A stretch of DNA of 64,000 nt from Dyella terrae. Lineage in GTDB: Bacteria; Pseudomonadota; Gammaproteobacteria; Xanthomonadales; Rhodanobacteraceae. This document shows positions 45,282 through 54,393 of the stretch, one piece after another (positions within the stretch are counted from its first letter, which is position 1; every line of letters starts with the position of its first letter). The position numbers and the translations under genes are program-made. The stretch covers positions 1,550,001 to 1,614,000 of the forward strand of contig NZ_CP089414.1 of NCBI RefSeq assembly GCF_022394535.1, in the 5' to 3' direction. The notes beneath the pieces were generated by a model. The model searched no databases and was not told where the DNA came from. It saw only the letters and a program-made list of their open reading frames with translations.

Positions 45282-45305
45282 GTCCGCTATGGGTCGGAAG
45301 CGGAC
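45282..45305 (-). repeat. array hairpin copy 17
   Basis: Arms GTCCGCT and AGCGGAC; last copy, marking the right end of the array. The following 45306-45570 contains an open frame (45250-45552) that runs across this hairpin and is not convincing as a gene. Confidence 0.9.
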
Positions 45306-45570
45306 CTTCTAAGAATATAGCCACAAGCGTCCGCCTGCGCGCGAGCTCCCCATCAAAGGGGAGGTCAGCGCTTACGGATCGGACGTTCAGCCCAACCGGA
45401 ATCCGCGTTGACGCCAATGGCGCTGGTAGAGCGCGTACGCTCACAGGTTTGTCGGAGATACGATCATCTGTGGCTGCACTGTCCGGAACGCCATGGATAG
45501 TGGCTGCTGATACCCAACGCTTGAGGTCAGTAGCCTCGCGCGAGGCTCGCATCGAATGATGCGAAGGGCA

Positions 45571-45987
45571 TCAGGGGCATACCTCTTCTTCAGCACCAGA
45601 AGTAACAAGCGGAATGTGGCCCATACGACCAAGGTGAGTAAGGCCAAAGCCAGCCGAATACTTGAGGCCATAGCCGAGAGTTCGGTCGAAACCCACGTGT
45701 GCGCACCAAATAAGCCCTATGCAGAGCATGGTTGGTGCCGGAAGTACCGTGCCGACGGCAAGGCAAACGATGGCGCCAATATATGAATGCGCCAGATTGT
45801 AAGTGACGGCACCGACTTTTGAGCCTCTGAGATAGCCGATAAGCGAAAGGTCTGGCGTAAGGAAGAACAGGGCAAATGTCCCCCAGCCAAAACCGTATTT
45901 CGAGTACCCCAACAACGCCGCGACCAGAACACAAAGCCCTTCCAGCCTAAGCACGACTCGCACAGCGCCTACCGTTGCACCAGGCAT
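45571..45987 (-). CDS. DUF4260 family membrane protein
   Basis: 138 residues with about four hydrophobic helices. LTPDLSLIGYLRGSKVGAVTYNLAHSYIG and GYGLKYSAGFGLTHLGRMG are DUF4260 hallmarks (written here as two blocks). Function unknown. The ATG at 45987 has GAGG eight bases upstream; an upstream in-frame ATG is less likely. Confidence 0.8.
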   Translation of the reverse strand: MPGATVGAVRVVLRLEGLCVLVAALLGYSKYGFGWGTFALFFLTPDLSLIGYLRGSKVGAVTYNLAHSYIGAIVCLAVGTVLPAPTMLCIGLIWCAHVGFDRTLGYGLKYSAGFGLTHLGRMGHIPLVTSGAEEEVCP

Positions 45988-46119
45988 GCAATGTTCCTCA
46001 AAATTCGTTCTAGTGACTTCCAGAAATCGCACAATCAGCAGTCCGGTGCCATCACCGCAAATCCCTGAATCCTGTTGGATGATGTGGGTGTCGGCACCGG
46101 ACCAATAACGAAGGGAAAG

Positions 46120-46434
46120 TCAGTCAACGAGGACGTCGAAATCCGCACGGCATCCCTTGTCCACCCAGATACCGTGGCGTGACCATCCCCAGCTGCTGCC
46201 GTACTCGCACTTGGACACAGACCGGCGTTCGCGCAGACGCGCCTTAAGCAATCGACCGTCGACGTCGCAGTGCCGATAGGCGTTGCTGTCACTGGCGCAG
46301 GACAATGTCTGCGTTTCGCCACGACCGTGTCCACGGTCTCCATCGTGCCACTGAGGATCGGCGGCACAGCCGGCAAACAGGATCAGTCCGAGCAGTGACG
46401 TGTAGAAAAGAACGCGAGAAAAGGTGAGGTACAT
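46120..46434 (-). CDS. DUF3011 family lipoprotein
   Basis: 104 residues. Signal with lipobox LFAGC (lipidated Cys near residue 23). The mature part follows the DUF3011 pattern of spaced cysteines (LSCASDSNAYRHC, SVSKCEYGSSWGW, IWVDKGCRADFDV). Envelope-located, function unknown. It lies just downstream of the MipA/OmpV gene on the same strand. Confidence 0.78.
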   Translation of the reverse strand: MYLTFSRVLFYTSLLGLILFAGCAADPQWHDGDRGHGRGETQTLSCASDSNAYRHCDVDGRLLKARLRERRSVSKCEYGSSWGWSRHGIWVDKGCRADFDVLVD

Positions 46435-46451
46435 GATTGTCGCTCCTCTCT

Positions 46452-47243
46452 TCAGAACCGGTAATCAACGGAAGCACTGGCGAGATACCCGGTTCTCTTC
46501 TGCACGATCGGGCTATTGGCAACATCCTTGAGGTAGCGCACACCTTCAGCGCTGAAGCGAGTCATCCAGTGTTCGCCGAAGCGATGTGTCCATGTGACGC
46601 CTGCAGCGGCCGCGTTCAAGCCGGCCCCCGGCAAGAACCTTTGAAAATGCGTATTCGCGGCCTGTACGGAAGTCACGCCGAAGTAGGTCTGGTTGTACTT
46701 GTCGTTGCCGTAATGCAGGGCTGCGTTGAGATCGATGCTGTCGCGCGCTCCGCCCCACGCGAGCACGTGACCCGTAAGGTGGTAGCTCATGCCGTAATCT
46801 GCGTGATTCATGGACTTGCTTGCGATAAGCCCGATGTCTGCGCGTTGACCGATCTTGACGCCGAAGCCCACGTTGGCGAGCACGGAGGGTTTGATGTCAC
46901 CCATGCCCTTCAAGAAATCGGAACCAGGGCGCGCGACATCATCCTGGTCCTTTCGACCTGGATCCATGCCTGCAGAAGTGGTCACGAAAAGGTAATCAGT
47001 GAGCCGGAAGCGGAAGCCAGCGCCCTGCGTGCCGTCGATGAAGAAGCCATTATCGAAGGCAAACGAGGCATCAACTAACGGAGTCACCCGATACTCGTTA
47101 CTGCCAGCGTAGCGAGGCAGGTAGGCGACGCCGCCGCCAACGTAGGAGGTGCCGACATTCGCGTCCTGAGCGTGAACGGTTGGCGTGAACAGTGGCAGCG
47201 CGAGCACAAGGTACGAGAGGCGAAACGATTTCAAGGGAGGCAC
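46452..47243 (-). CDS. MipA/OmpV family outer-membrane protein
   Basis: 263 residues. The signal peptide ends at PTVHAQD; the mature barrel has GGGVAYLPRYAGSNEYRVTP and a terminal aromatic residue (SVDYRF), both standard for MipA/OmpV. In several proteobacteria this barrel is encoded beside an RstA/RstB or similar two-component pair and induced by it or by antimicrobial stress. Here it diverges from such a pair. GGGAGGC precedes the ATG. Confidence 0.88.
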   Translation of the reverse strand: MPPLKSFRLSYLVLALPLFTPTVHAQDANVGTSYVGGGVAYLPRYAGSNEYRVTPLVDASFAFDNGFFIDGTQGAGFRFRLTDYLFVTTSAGMDPGRKDQDDVARPGSDFLKGMGDIKPSVLANVGFGVKIGQRADIGLIASKSMNHADYGMSYHLTGHVLAWGGARDSIDLNAALHYGNDKYNQTYFGVTSVQAANTHFQRFLPGAGLNAAAAGVTWTHRFGEHWMTRFSAEGVRYLKDVANSPIVQKRTGYLASASVDYRF

Positions 47244-47426
47244 TCCTGGCCATGGGGACGGGCCAGAATCGTAGGCACCTCATGGCCAGAGGTGTGTGGG
47301 GTCTTTGTGGGACAAATGTGCCTATCTGTAATCGCCCGCTACAAATAAACACAATTTCGAAGTCGTTTTCGATTGTTGATGCGCCTGGGGCGATGTTACG
47401 TTGGCGTAATTAAGGTTCGTGATGCC

Positions 47427-48134
47427 ATGCATAAATTACTTCTCATTGAGGACGATCATCGCCTTGCGTCTCTCGTATCGGAATTTCTGAGCCGATATGA
47501 GTTCGACGTCTCCATCTGCCCGCGCGGCGACACCGCCGTAGCCGCATTCCATGAAGTTTCGCCTGTGGTGGTCGTACTCGATCTCATGCTGCCAGGCATG
47601 GACGGCGTAGAGGTTTGCAGGCGACTTCGGCAACTAGGGGACACTCCTATCGTGATGCTTACGGCGCGCGCCGATACCATGGACCAGATTGCTGGCTTGG
47701 AGATCGGTGCGGATGACTACGTGCTGAAGCCAGTAGAGCCAAGACTCCTCCTCGCACGCTTGCGCGCAGTGATGCGTAGGCATGTCTCGCCCGAACGAAC
47801 CGATGATGCTTCGCGCGAGCACGTGATGATTTTTGGAGGTCTTCGCATCGACGAACTATCACGCGAGGTCACCTGGAAAGGCGCGGCCGTGGAGCTCAAG
47901 ACCACCGAGTACAACCTGTTGCTGGCCTTTGCCAGGGCACCGGGCCGCGTACTAAGTCGCGACGAGCTGATGAAGCAGCTACGCGGTATCGAGTTCGACG
48001 GGCTTGACCGGACGATTGACGCGGGCGTGTCGCGATTGCGCAGGCGGTTCGACGATTTGGCGCAGGAGCCTCAGAAGTTGAAGACCGTGTGGGGCAAAGG
48101 CTACCTGTTCAATCCGTACGCGTGGGAGGACTGA
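47427..48134 (+). CDS. OmpR-family response regulator, RstA-like
   Basis: 235 residues. Receiver with Asp9/Asp10 and phospho-acceptor Asp52 (VVLDLMLPGMDG), Lys in YVLKPVEPRLL; winged helix from about 135 (LKTTEYNLLLAFARAPGRVL, then RTIDAGVSRLRRRF). The ATG at 47427 starts the canonical MHKLLLIEDD. It is six bases upstream of its kinase and divergent from the MipA/OmpV gene, its likely target. Confidence 0.88.
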   Translation: MHKLLLIEDDHRLASLVSEFLSRYEFDVSICPRGDTAVAAFHEVSPVVVVLDLMLPGMDGVEVCRRLRQLGDTPIVMLTARADTMDQIAGLEIGADDYVLKPVEPRLLLARLRAVMRRHVSPERTDDASREHVMIFGGLRIDELSREVTWKGAAVELKTTEYNLLLAFARAPGRVLSRDELMKQLRGIEFDGLDRTIDAGVSRLRRRFDDLAQEPQKLKTVWGKGYLFNPYAWED

Positions 48135-48140
48135 CCGGCC

Positions 48141-49466
48141 ATGCTGCGTACGTTTTACAAGCTCTATCTAACGCTTATCGCCAGCATCATCCTGGCAGCG
48201 TTCGTCGTCGTTCCTGGCATGCAATACATGCTGATTCCCAGGTTGACGCCATCAGACGCAAATGATCTACGTTCGACCATGTATATCCTGCGCGATATGC
48301 TGTCCGTTCAGGACGAGGCCAAGCGAGAAAAGGCCCTCGATGAAGTACAACCGACGCTCACTATGGTTCGCTTCGACCTGCTTGATCGATCGTCTGTCGT
48401 TCTGACGGACGACCAGCAGCGCCATCTGGATCTCGGATATGCGGTCGACATCGATACTCCCGGCACCATCCTTCTTGCTATCCCTCCCTCTCATCAATTG
48501 CTGCGCACGCGCGACCTGCAGGCGCCGGGTGCAAGCTCCCTGTTCCGTGTCGTCGCGTGGACCGTGGTGGTCGCCATGCTGCTTGGCGGCCTGTTCTTTT
48601 GGCTACGGTCCCATTGGCGTGACCTCGAAATTCTTCGCGAGGCCGCTCAGCGCTTCGGTGACGGGCAACTCCATGTGCGCTCCGGTTTGTCGGCGCGCTC
48701 CAGCGTAGCGCCTCTGGCAACGCGCTTTGACAGTATGGCGAGCCGCATCCAGACCCTCGTGTCGACCCAGAGCGAGATGATCAACGCGATATCGCATGAG
48801 CTGCGCACGCCTATCGCCCGTTTCGGCTTCGCCCTGGCACTGTTGAAATCGGCCAGGGACGAAGGAGAACGGCGCCGCCACATCGCAGCCATGTCAGATG
48901 ACATGGCTGAGTTGGACCAATTGGTCAGCGAACTGCTGTCATACGGTGCCCTGGGGCAGCCAGGCCGCGACCCGGAGTACTGCCAGGTCGATATCGCGGA
49001 ATTCATCGACAGTGTGATCGGCAGCCTCGCGCTGGAGATGGAAGCGCGTGATATCCACTGCCGCGTGACCATTCTTCCGACCGGAGCGATGGCGCCCATC
49101 GACCCGAAACGCTCAGCGCGCGCCTTGATCAACATCGTTCGCAACGCGATGCGTTATGGACGAAGCCAGATCAACATCACCGTGACGATGACCGGTGAAA
49201 TGCTGGTCATCCATGTCGATGACGATGGTATCGGTGTGCCAGAGGCTGATAGGAAGTCCATCTTCGAACCTTTCCATCGACTCGACCGTAGCCGTGACCG
49301 TAGTACCGGTGGCTTTGGTCTCGGACTGGCGATTGTCCGGCGCGCCATCACGTCACAAGGAGGCAGTGTCGAGGTTGATGATTCACCGACCGGCGGAGCT
49401 CGTTTCACGCTGCGGTTGCCCGTTTCTACGGACGTAGAAAGTACAGCGAATACCAAAGCAAAATAG
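48141..49466 (+). CDS. sensor histidine kinase, RstB-like
   Basis: 441 residues. A membrane helix at about 8-30, a short periplasmic domain (about 31-133), a second helix (about 135-155), HAMP-like linker, HisKA with His219 (NAISHELRTPIARFGFAL) and HATPase (NIVRNAMRYG, DDDGIGVPE, GGFGLGLAIV). The periplasmic input domain is the likely sensor; the ligand is unknown. Forms an operon with the upstream regulator. Confidence 0.88.
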   Translation: MLRTFYKLYLTLIASIILAAFVVVPGMQYMLIPRLTPSDANDLRSTMYILRDMLSVQDEAKREKALDEVQPTLTMVRFDLLDRSSVVLTDDQQRHLDLGYAVDIDTPGTILLAIPPSHQLLRTRDLQAPGASSLFRVVAWTVVVAMLLGGLFFWLRSHWRDLEILREAAQRFGDGQLHVRSGLSARSSVAPLATRFDSMASRIQTLVSTQSEMINAISHELRTPIARFGFALALLKSARDEGERRRHIAAMSDDMAELDQLVSELLSYGALGQPGRDPEYCQVDIAEFIDSVIGSLALEMEARDIHCRVTILPTGAMAPIDPKRSARALINIVRNAMRYGRSQINITVTMTGEMLVIHVDDDGIGVPEADRKSIFEPFHRLDRSRDRSTGGFGLGLAIVRRAITSQGGSVEVDDSPTGGARFTLRLPVSTDVESTANTKAK

Positions 49467-49890
49467 GAAAGGACCGCACTGATCAGTGATCAAACTCCTC
49501 AAACGCAGACTTAAACCACTGACAGCTCAATTGAACGCTTCAATGCCTGTCTTTCGAAGGCAGGCTCGGCTACGGGCACGTTGTCCCATGTGATGGGTGC
49601 TGCGTAATGGAGAAAATTTCAGCGCATGCCGTTTTGTGCCTGCCCACGTGAATGGCCAATCAAAGCGCGCCGCGGTGGACACCGACAAATGGGCTACTCA
49701 TCACACTTGCGGCACGGAGATCTAGCCTGGGATGAATTGCCTCGGAGACAAGGCACTTGGAGGATCAGGGTGCCTCGGCGAGTATCGATCTAGGCCAAAG
49801 GTCAGGCCATGACTTCTCGCAGGCGTCGCCACCCGGTCGTACGCGTAGCCTGCGCCTCGCCCACTTCCGGGTACCTTCGGTGCATAGCTC
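49467..49890. other. intergenic region, no gene seen
   Basis: About 420 bases after the kinase gene. It contains a short GCCTG/CAGGC inverted repeat near 49545-49566 that could end kinase transcription. I see no supported coding sequence. Confidence 0.35.
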
Positions 49891-51462
49891 ATGGATCGTC
49901 GCGAACGCGGTGGTGTCGAGTTTCCCCTGGTTCTTGCAGGACTCTTTACAGTGGCCGTTGCCCTGCCCGCTCACGCGACACCGGCGCCCGCAGACGGAAC
50001 ACCCGTGGCAGCCAAGGGCCAGCCTGGTTGCGACACACAGGACGCGCGCAGCTGTACGGAGCTCGCCCTCGCAGCCATGGGTGGGCGCGAGCGGCTCGCC
50101 GGCATCACCCATGCGCATTACCAATTGACGAGTCATGTAGCGCTGACCGAGCAGTCCTATCGGCAACAGCCGTTCATCACGGCTTATGAGCGCGACGACC
50201 TCACACTGGATTTCACGAACGGACGCCTGCTCCGCGTGGCGCATGTCACCTGGCCGGAATCGGATCCCCACCAGTCGGAGATCACCCAAACCCTGGTCGG
50301 TGGGCCCGACGGCGGTGTCTATCGCACAGAAAAGGGCGATGCGCCGTGTTCGCTGAGTGATCTCGACAGCAACGCCGATGCGCTGGCACTTGGGCCAGAA
50401 CGTCTGCTGCTGACAGCACTCGCCGCGCCGGACCTACATTTCGCCAAGGCACAGTGGCTGCGCAGTACTCCACACAGCGTGGTCGAGTTCACGTGGCACG
50501 GTACGTCCATACGCGTACTGATCAACGCGAACAACCACCTGCCGGATGCGATGGAGAGCACCCGCAACTTCCATGACTTCTGGTTCGCCTGGGGCGATGT
50601 GCGTCAATTGGTGTACTTCGACAACTGGCATCTGTTCCACGGTTTGGTACTGCCGACCAATCAGGTGGAATTTCGCAATGATGTGCCATGGCAATCGACG
50701 CAGATCACCGATGCCAGCTTCAACGATCCGCTCGACGACAAAAGCTTTTCGATGGATGCGAAAATCGCGGCCAAGAGTGGGCAGTCCAAGGGTTGGGAGC
50801 GCCCCTTCAGCGACAAAGCGCGGACGGAACTCGCGCCGGGCATCGAGTTGTTCCAGGGCTCATGGAACACCACGCTGATCAAGCAGGATGATGGCGTGCT
50901 GGTGCTGGAAGCGCCGATCTCGCCGATGTTCGCCCAAGGCCTTTTCGCCAAGGCGCACGACGAATACCCGGGCCAGCCGATTCGCGGCGTATTGACCACC
51001 TCTGACTCCTGGCCCCATGCCGCTGGTGTACGTCAGGCCGTGGCTGAAGGCTTACCGGTGTACGCGCTCGATCTCAATCGCCCTCTGTTGGAACGCATGG
51101 TGGCCGCACCGCACCACCTGCGTCCCGACCTGCTCGACACACAGCCGAAGGACGCGCATTGGAACACCGTGTCCGGTGCTCTGGCGCTGGGTCAGGGCGC
51201 CAATCGCGTGGTGCTCTACCCGTTGCGCGGCGCATCCACCGAACGCCAGTACATGGTGTACTTCCCTCAGCGTCACCTGCTCTATGCGAGCGACACGCTG
51301 GCACTCAGCGGCAAAGACACCCTCTACGATCCGCAATTGATGCATGAGGTGGTGCAGGCAGTGGAGCGTGAGCACCTCGCCGTCGACACGGTGTACTCCA
51401 TGCACCAGGGGCCACTGGCCTGGGCCGAGGTGATCAAGATGGTGAATGCGTCGGTGTATTGA
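49891..51462 (+). CDS. exported protein with degenerate metallo-beta-lactamase fold
   Basis: 523 residues with a hydrophobic signal (about 12-29, ending PAHATP). The N-terminal half (about 50-300) resembles outer-membrane-lipoprotein-sorting-like beta sheets. The C-terminal 200 residues follow the metallo-beta-lactamase layout (GIELFQGSWNTTLIKQDDGV, VLTTSDSWPHAAGVRQAV, LLYASDTLALSG). The metal-binding HxHxDH is replaced by TSDSWPH, so canonical metal catalysis is unlikely. The first ATG has a poor ribosome-binding site; the GTG at V9 is possible. Substrate unknown. Confidence 0.62.
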   Translation: MDRRERGGVEFPLVLAGLFTVAVALPAHATPAPADGTPVAAKGQPGCDTQDARSCTELALAAMGGRERLAGITHAHYQLTSHVALTEQSYRQQPFITAYERDDLTLDFTNGRLLRVAHVTWPESDPHQSEITQTLVGGPDGGVYRTEKGDAPCSLSDLDSNADALALGPERLLLTALAAPDLHFAKAQWLRSTPHSVVEFTWHGTSIRVLINANNHLPDAMESTRNFHDFWFAWGDVRQLVYFDNWHLFHGLVLPTNQVEFRNDVPWQSTQITDASFNDPLDDKSFSMDAKIAAKSGQSKGWERPFSDKARTELAPGIELFQGSWNTTLIKQDDGVLVLEAPISPMFAQGLFAKAHDEYPGQPIRGVLTTSDSWPHAAGVRQAVAEGLPVYALDLNRPLLERMVAAPHHLRPDLLDTQPKDAHWNTVSGALALGQGANRVVLYPLRGASTERQYMVYFPQRHLLYASDTLALSGKDTLYDPQLMHEVVQAVEREHLAVDTVYSMHQGPLAWAEVIKMVNASVY

Positions 51463-51569
51463 GGTTCTGCACGGGCAGTGATGGCGTCTCCCGATTCACG
51501 CCGGCATCGGGGGACTACCCGCCCGCTCATGCTGCGCTGCTACCCTATGCCTTCGCATGAGGAAAGCGC

Positions 51570-52476
51570 ATGCCTGACAGCTTGCTGCCGTTGAACGCCT
51601 TGATGGAACCGCTGCGCGGCTTCGTGGCCGTGGGCAGACATATGAGCGTGACGCTCGCTGCGCAGGAGCTATGCCTGACGCAATCGGCCGTCAGCCGGCA
51701 AGTGCAGGCACTGGAACAACGGCTGGGCGCGAAGCTACTGCGCCGGGGGCATCGTTCGGTCACCTTCACCGCCGAAGGGGAACGCTTGTTTCGCGATGCG
51801 GATCTGGCACTGCGCCAGTTACAGCAAGCCGTCGCCGCCGTAGCGACCTCCACGACGACGCGGCCGGTTACCTTGAGCGCAAGCATTGGCCTCACCGCAC
51901 TATGGCTGTTGCCACGTCTCGGGCGTTTCCAGCAACGGCACCCCACCATCGACTTGCGTGTGGCGGCGAGCAATCGTCTGGTGGATCTGCCCGCCGAGAA
52001 TGTCGACCTCGCGATCCGTTATTGCGCCCACGCCGATGCACCGGCCGGGGCACGGCATCTGTTCGACGAGCGGATCGCTCCGGTGGCCAGCGCCCTGCCG
52101 AAACGACGGCGCCTGCGCACCCCCGCCGATCTGGATGGACAAGTGCTGCTGGAGTACGAAGATCCCCAGCGATCCTGGCTGCAATGGCGCGACTGGCTTC
52201 AGGCACGAGGCTGGAAGGTCAAGCCCAAAGCGATCCTGCGCTTCAACCAATACGATCAGGTTGTGCATTCGGCTCTCGCCGGCCAAGGCATTGCCTTGGG
52301 GCGTTTGCCACTGTTGGGCCAGTGGCTCAAGGACGGCCATCTGCGCACGCTGGATACGCCACGGGCGCCGCAAGGCACCGACCACGCTTATTTGGCTGCT
52401 ACAGGGTGACGACGCGCCACGTGACAGCGTGAGCGCCGTGATCGCCTGGCTACTGAGCGAGAGTGCGGCCACCTAA
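51570..52476 (+). pseudogene. LysR-family regulator (GcvA-like) with a 3' frameshift
   Basis: N-terminal winged helix MSVTLAAQELCLTQSAVSRQ followed by the effector domain. The frame stops at 52409 after a TDHAYLAATG ending, while another frame supplies the conserved LysR finish (LLQGDDAPRDSVSAVIAWLL) to a stop at 52476. Removing one G at 52394/52395 joins them into a normal 301-residue protein. Only the last 20-odd residues are affected, so the product may remain functional, or the indel may be a sequencing error. It likely regulates the two downstream plus-strand genes. Confidence 0.8.
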
Positions 52477-52598
52477 CGCATCGCCGCTCGCATGCACCAT
52501 ATGCATGTGAAACGTGCGCCTTTTTCGTTTGAACACCTGTGCCATGCGGCATCCAATAACCGCACGCGCCACTTGCCCGGCGCCGCACCGGAATCCTC

Positions 52599-53498
52599 AT
52601 GTCCTATCCTCCCGATACCACCCACGCGTCTTTGCTGCACTCGACAGCACAACGATGGTCCGCGCCAGCACCATCGACTGTGGAAGCTACGTTGAGCTAT
52701 CTCGTGCCCGGTGATGCCACGCCGGTGCAATACGCCTACGAACCACCTGCTGGCGTACCGTGGGAAAGCGGTCATTTCGATGACGTACCCATCCCCATTG
52801 GCGACGCGCGCCAAAGGGATAGCCAGCCGTCCATTCAACGCGAAGGGTTCGAACTGTGGGATGCCCCCACGGCGCTGCGCATCGACCATGATGACGAGGC
52901 GATCCGCCGGCTCTACTACCCAGAGCTGGAAGCGCTCGTGTTGTCGGTAACGGGCGGCCATCGCGCCTACGTCTTCGATCACCTCGTGCGCCGACGCGAC
53001 CCCATCCATGCGGGATTGGATTTCGGACGGGCCAAGCGTGGAGAGACGGCTGCGCCGAATGCACGCATCCACACCGATTACACCGAACGCTCCGGACAAC
53101 GCAGGCTCGGCCTCGTGCTGGGCACGCATATGCCTGCAGGCCCTGCTCCGCGTTTTTGCATCGTCAACGTATGGCGCTCGTTGCGTGGCCCGGTGCTGGA
53201 TACGCCGTTAGCCGTCTGCGACGCGCGCAGCGTCGACGCTGGCGAACTCATCGAGGCCGAAGTGCGCTACCCCCGCCGCCAGGGCGAGATCTACCTCGTC
53301 GCGCGGGCCCCGCGACATCAATGGTGGTACTACGCCGGTATGGATCTGCATGAAGCGCTCGTCTTCAAACAGTATGACTCACGCCTCGGCGGCGTTTCCC
53401 GCTTTGTGCCCCATGCCGCGTTTGCCCATCCCGACGCACCGAAAGACGCACCGCCACGCGTCAGCATCGAGGCGCGTTGCCTGGTGCTGTTCGACTGA
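52599..53498 (+). CDS. CmcJ/NvfI-family oxidoreductase-like protein
   Basis: 299 residues of the CmcJ/AsaB-like group. ARIHTDYTERSGQRRL contains a candidate HxD metal motif, FCIVNVWRSLRGPVLDTPLA is the family's most conserved block, and the C-terminal EALVFKQYDS follows. Members act in secondary metabolism with 2-oxoglutarate-oxygenase-like features; the substrate here is unknown. It lies 20 bases upstream of the HCCA-isomerase-like gene, in one operon. Confidence 0.78.
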   Translation: MSYPPDTTHASLLHSTAQRWSAPAPSTVEATLSYLVPGDATPVQYAYEPPAGVPWESGHFDDVPIPIGDARQRDSQPSIQREGFELWDAPTALRIDHDDEAIRRLYYPELEALVLSVTGGHRAYVFDHLVRRRDPIHAGLDFGRAKRGETAAPNARIHTDYTERSGQRRLGLVLGTHMPAGPAPRFCIVNVWRSLRGPVLDTPLAVCDARSVDAGELIEAEVRYPRRQGEIYLVARAPRHQWWYYAGMDLHEALVFKQYDSRLGGVSRFVPHAAFAHPDAPKDAPPRVSIEARCLVLFD

Positions 53499-53518
53499 TC
53501 CCCTAGGAAGAGAAAACC

Positions 53519-54133
53519 ATGATCGAGTGCTGGTTCGAATTCGCTAGCAACTACAGTTATCTCAGCGTGATGCGCATCGAGCAGGAGGCGCTCGCACGCG
53601 GTGTAACCGTCGTGTGGCGGCCCTTCCTGCTCGGGCCGATCTTCCAGTCCCTCGGCTGGAACAATTCCCCCTTTGTCCTGCAGCAGGCCAAGGGCAACTA
53701 CGTCTGGCAAGACATGCCCCGCCAATGCCGCAAGTACGGCTTGCCCTGGCAGCAGCCCAGCCAGTTCCCGCGGCGCTCGGTGCTGCCCACACGCATTGCG
53801 CTGCTCGGCGAGGATCAACCATGGATGGGGGCTTACTGCCGCCGCATCATGCAGATGAATTTCGCTGAGGACCGCGATATCGACAACGTCGAAACCGTCG
53901 GCGAAGCACTCACCGAACTTGGCTTGCCCGCCGATCAGTTGCTGCAGGATGCCGGTACTGAGGCCAACAAGCAGCGCCTGCGCGATCGCACAGAGCTCGC
54001 CAAGGCGCGCGGCATCTTCGGCGCCCCGACGTTCTTTGTTGGCAACGACATGTACTGGGGCAACGATCGGCTGGACGACGCGCTGGCAGATGCGGCGACC
54101 GCGCACCACACCCGGCGAGGCCATACCGTCTGA
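53519..54133 (+). CDS. 2-hydroxychromene-2-carboxylate isomerase-like (DsbA-fold) protein
   Basis: 204 residues of the kappa-GST/HCCA isomerase family: thioredoxin fold start IECWFEFASNYSYLSVMRIE with the Ser/Asn pocket, an inserted helical domain (about 45-165), and a GIFGAPTFFVGND cis-Pro loop. The enzyme class isomerises cis/trans chromene intermediates in aromatic degradation using glutathione. No other aromatic-degradation gene is nearby, so the substrate is unclear. AGGAAGAG precedes the ATG. Confidence 0.85.
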   Translation: MIECWFEFASNYSYLSVMRIEQEALARGVTVVWRPFLLGPIFQSLGWNNSPFVLQQAKGNYVWQDMPRQCRKYGLPWQQPSQFPRRSVLPTRIALLGEDQPWMGAYCRRIMQMNFAEDRDIDNVETVGEALTELGLPADQLLQDAGTEANKQRLRDRTELAKARGIFGAPTFFVGNDMYWGNDRLDDALADAATAHHTRRGHTV

Positions 54134-54393
54134 GCGGCCACGTCGCGGAGAAACCGGAGGCCACGTGCGCGCTCGCCAAGCGTCGTGCTCTCCGGTGACG
54201 CCAACACCGACAGATCCATCAGCAATGCACCACAATCAGGCGCACTGAAAGGCTGACACGCCGCCTCACGGACCTTTGGTACGGTGTCCATGTCGCCTAC
54301 CGTGTCCATCACCCCGGCTCGGCGGACGGCCATGGCAGCCTTGCCGTGCAAGGCGGGCTGCAGGTATTCCTACCACCTGCAGCCCGCTATCCA

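Noticed and set aside
38111..45305. CRISPR array reading of the regular hairpin repeats
   Set aside because: The spacings are gene-sized and variable, the repeats are short and imperfect, and no cas genes are present.
38111..45305. Chromosomal integron with attC sites
   Set aside because: Layout is similar, but no consistent GTTRRRY/RYYYAAC core sites and no integrase gene are seen in the window; kept only as an analogy.
45250..45552. 100-codon minus-strand frame at the right end of the array
   Set aside because: It runs through hairpin copy 17 and has no convincing start; at most a remnant of a lost cassette.
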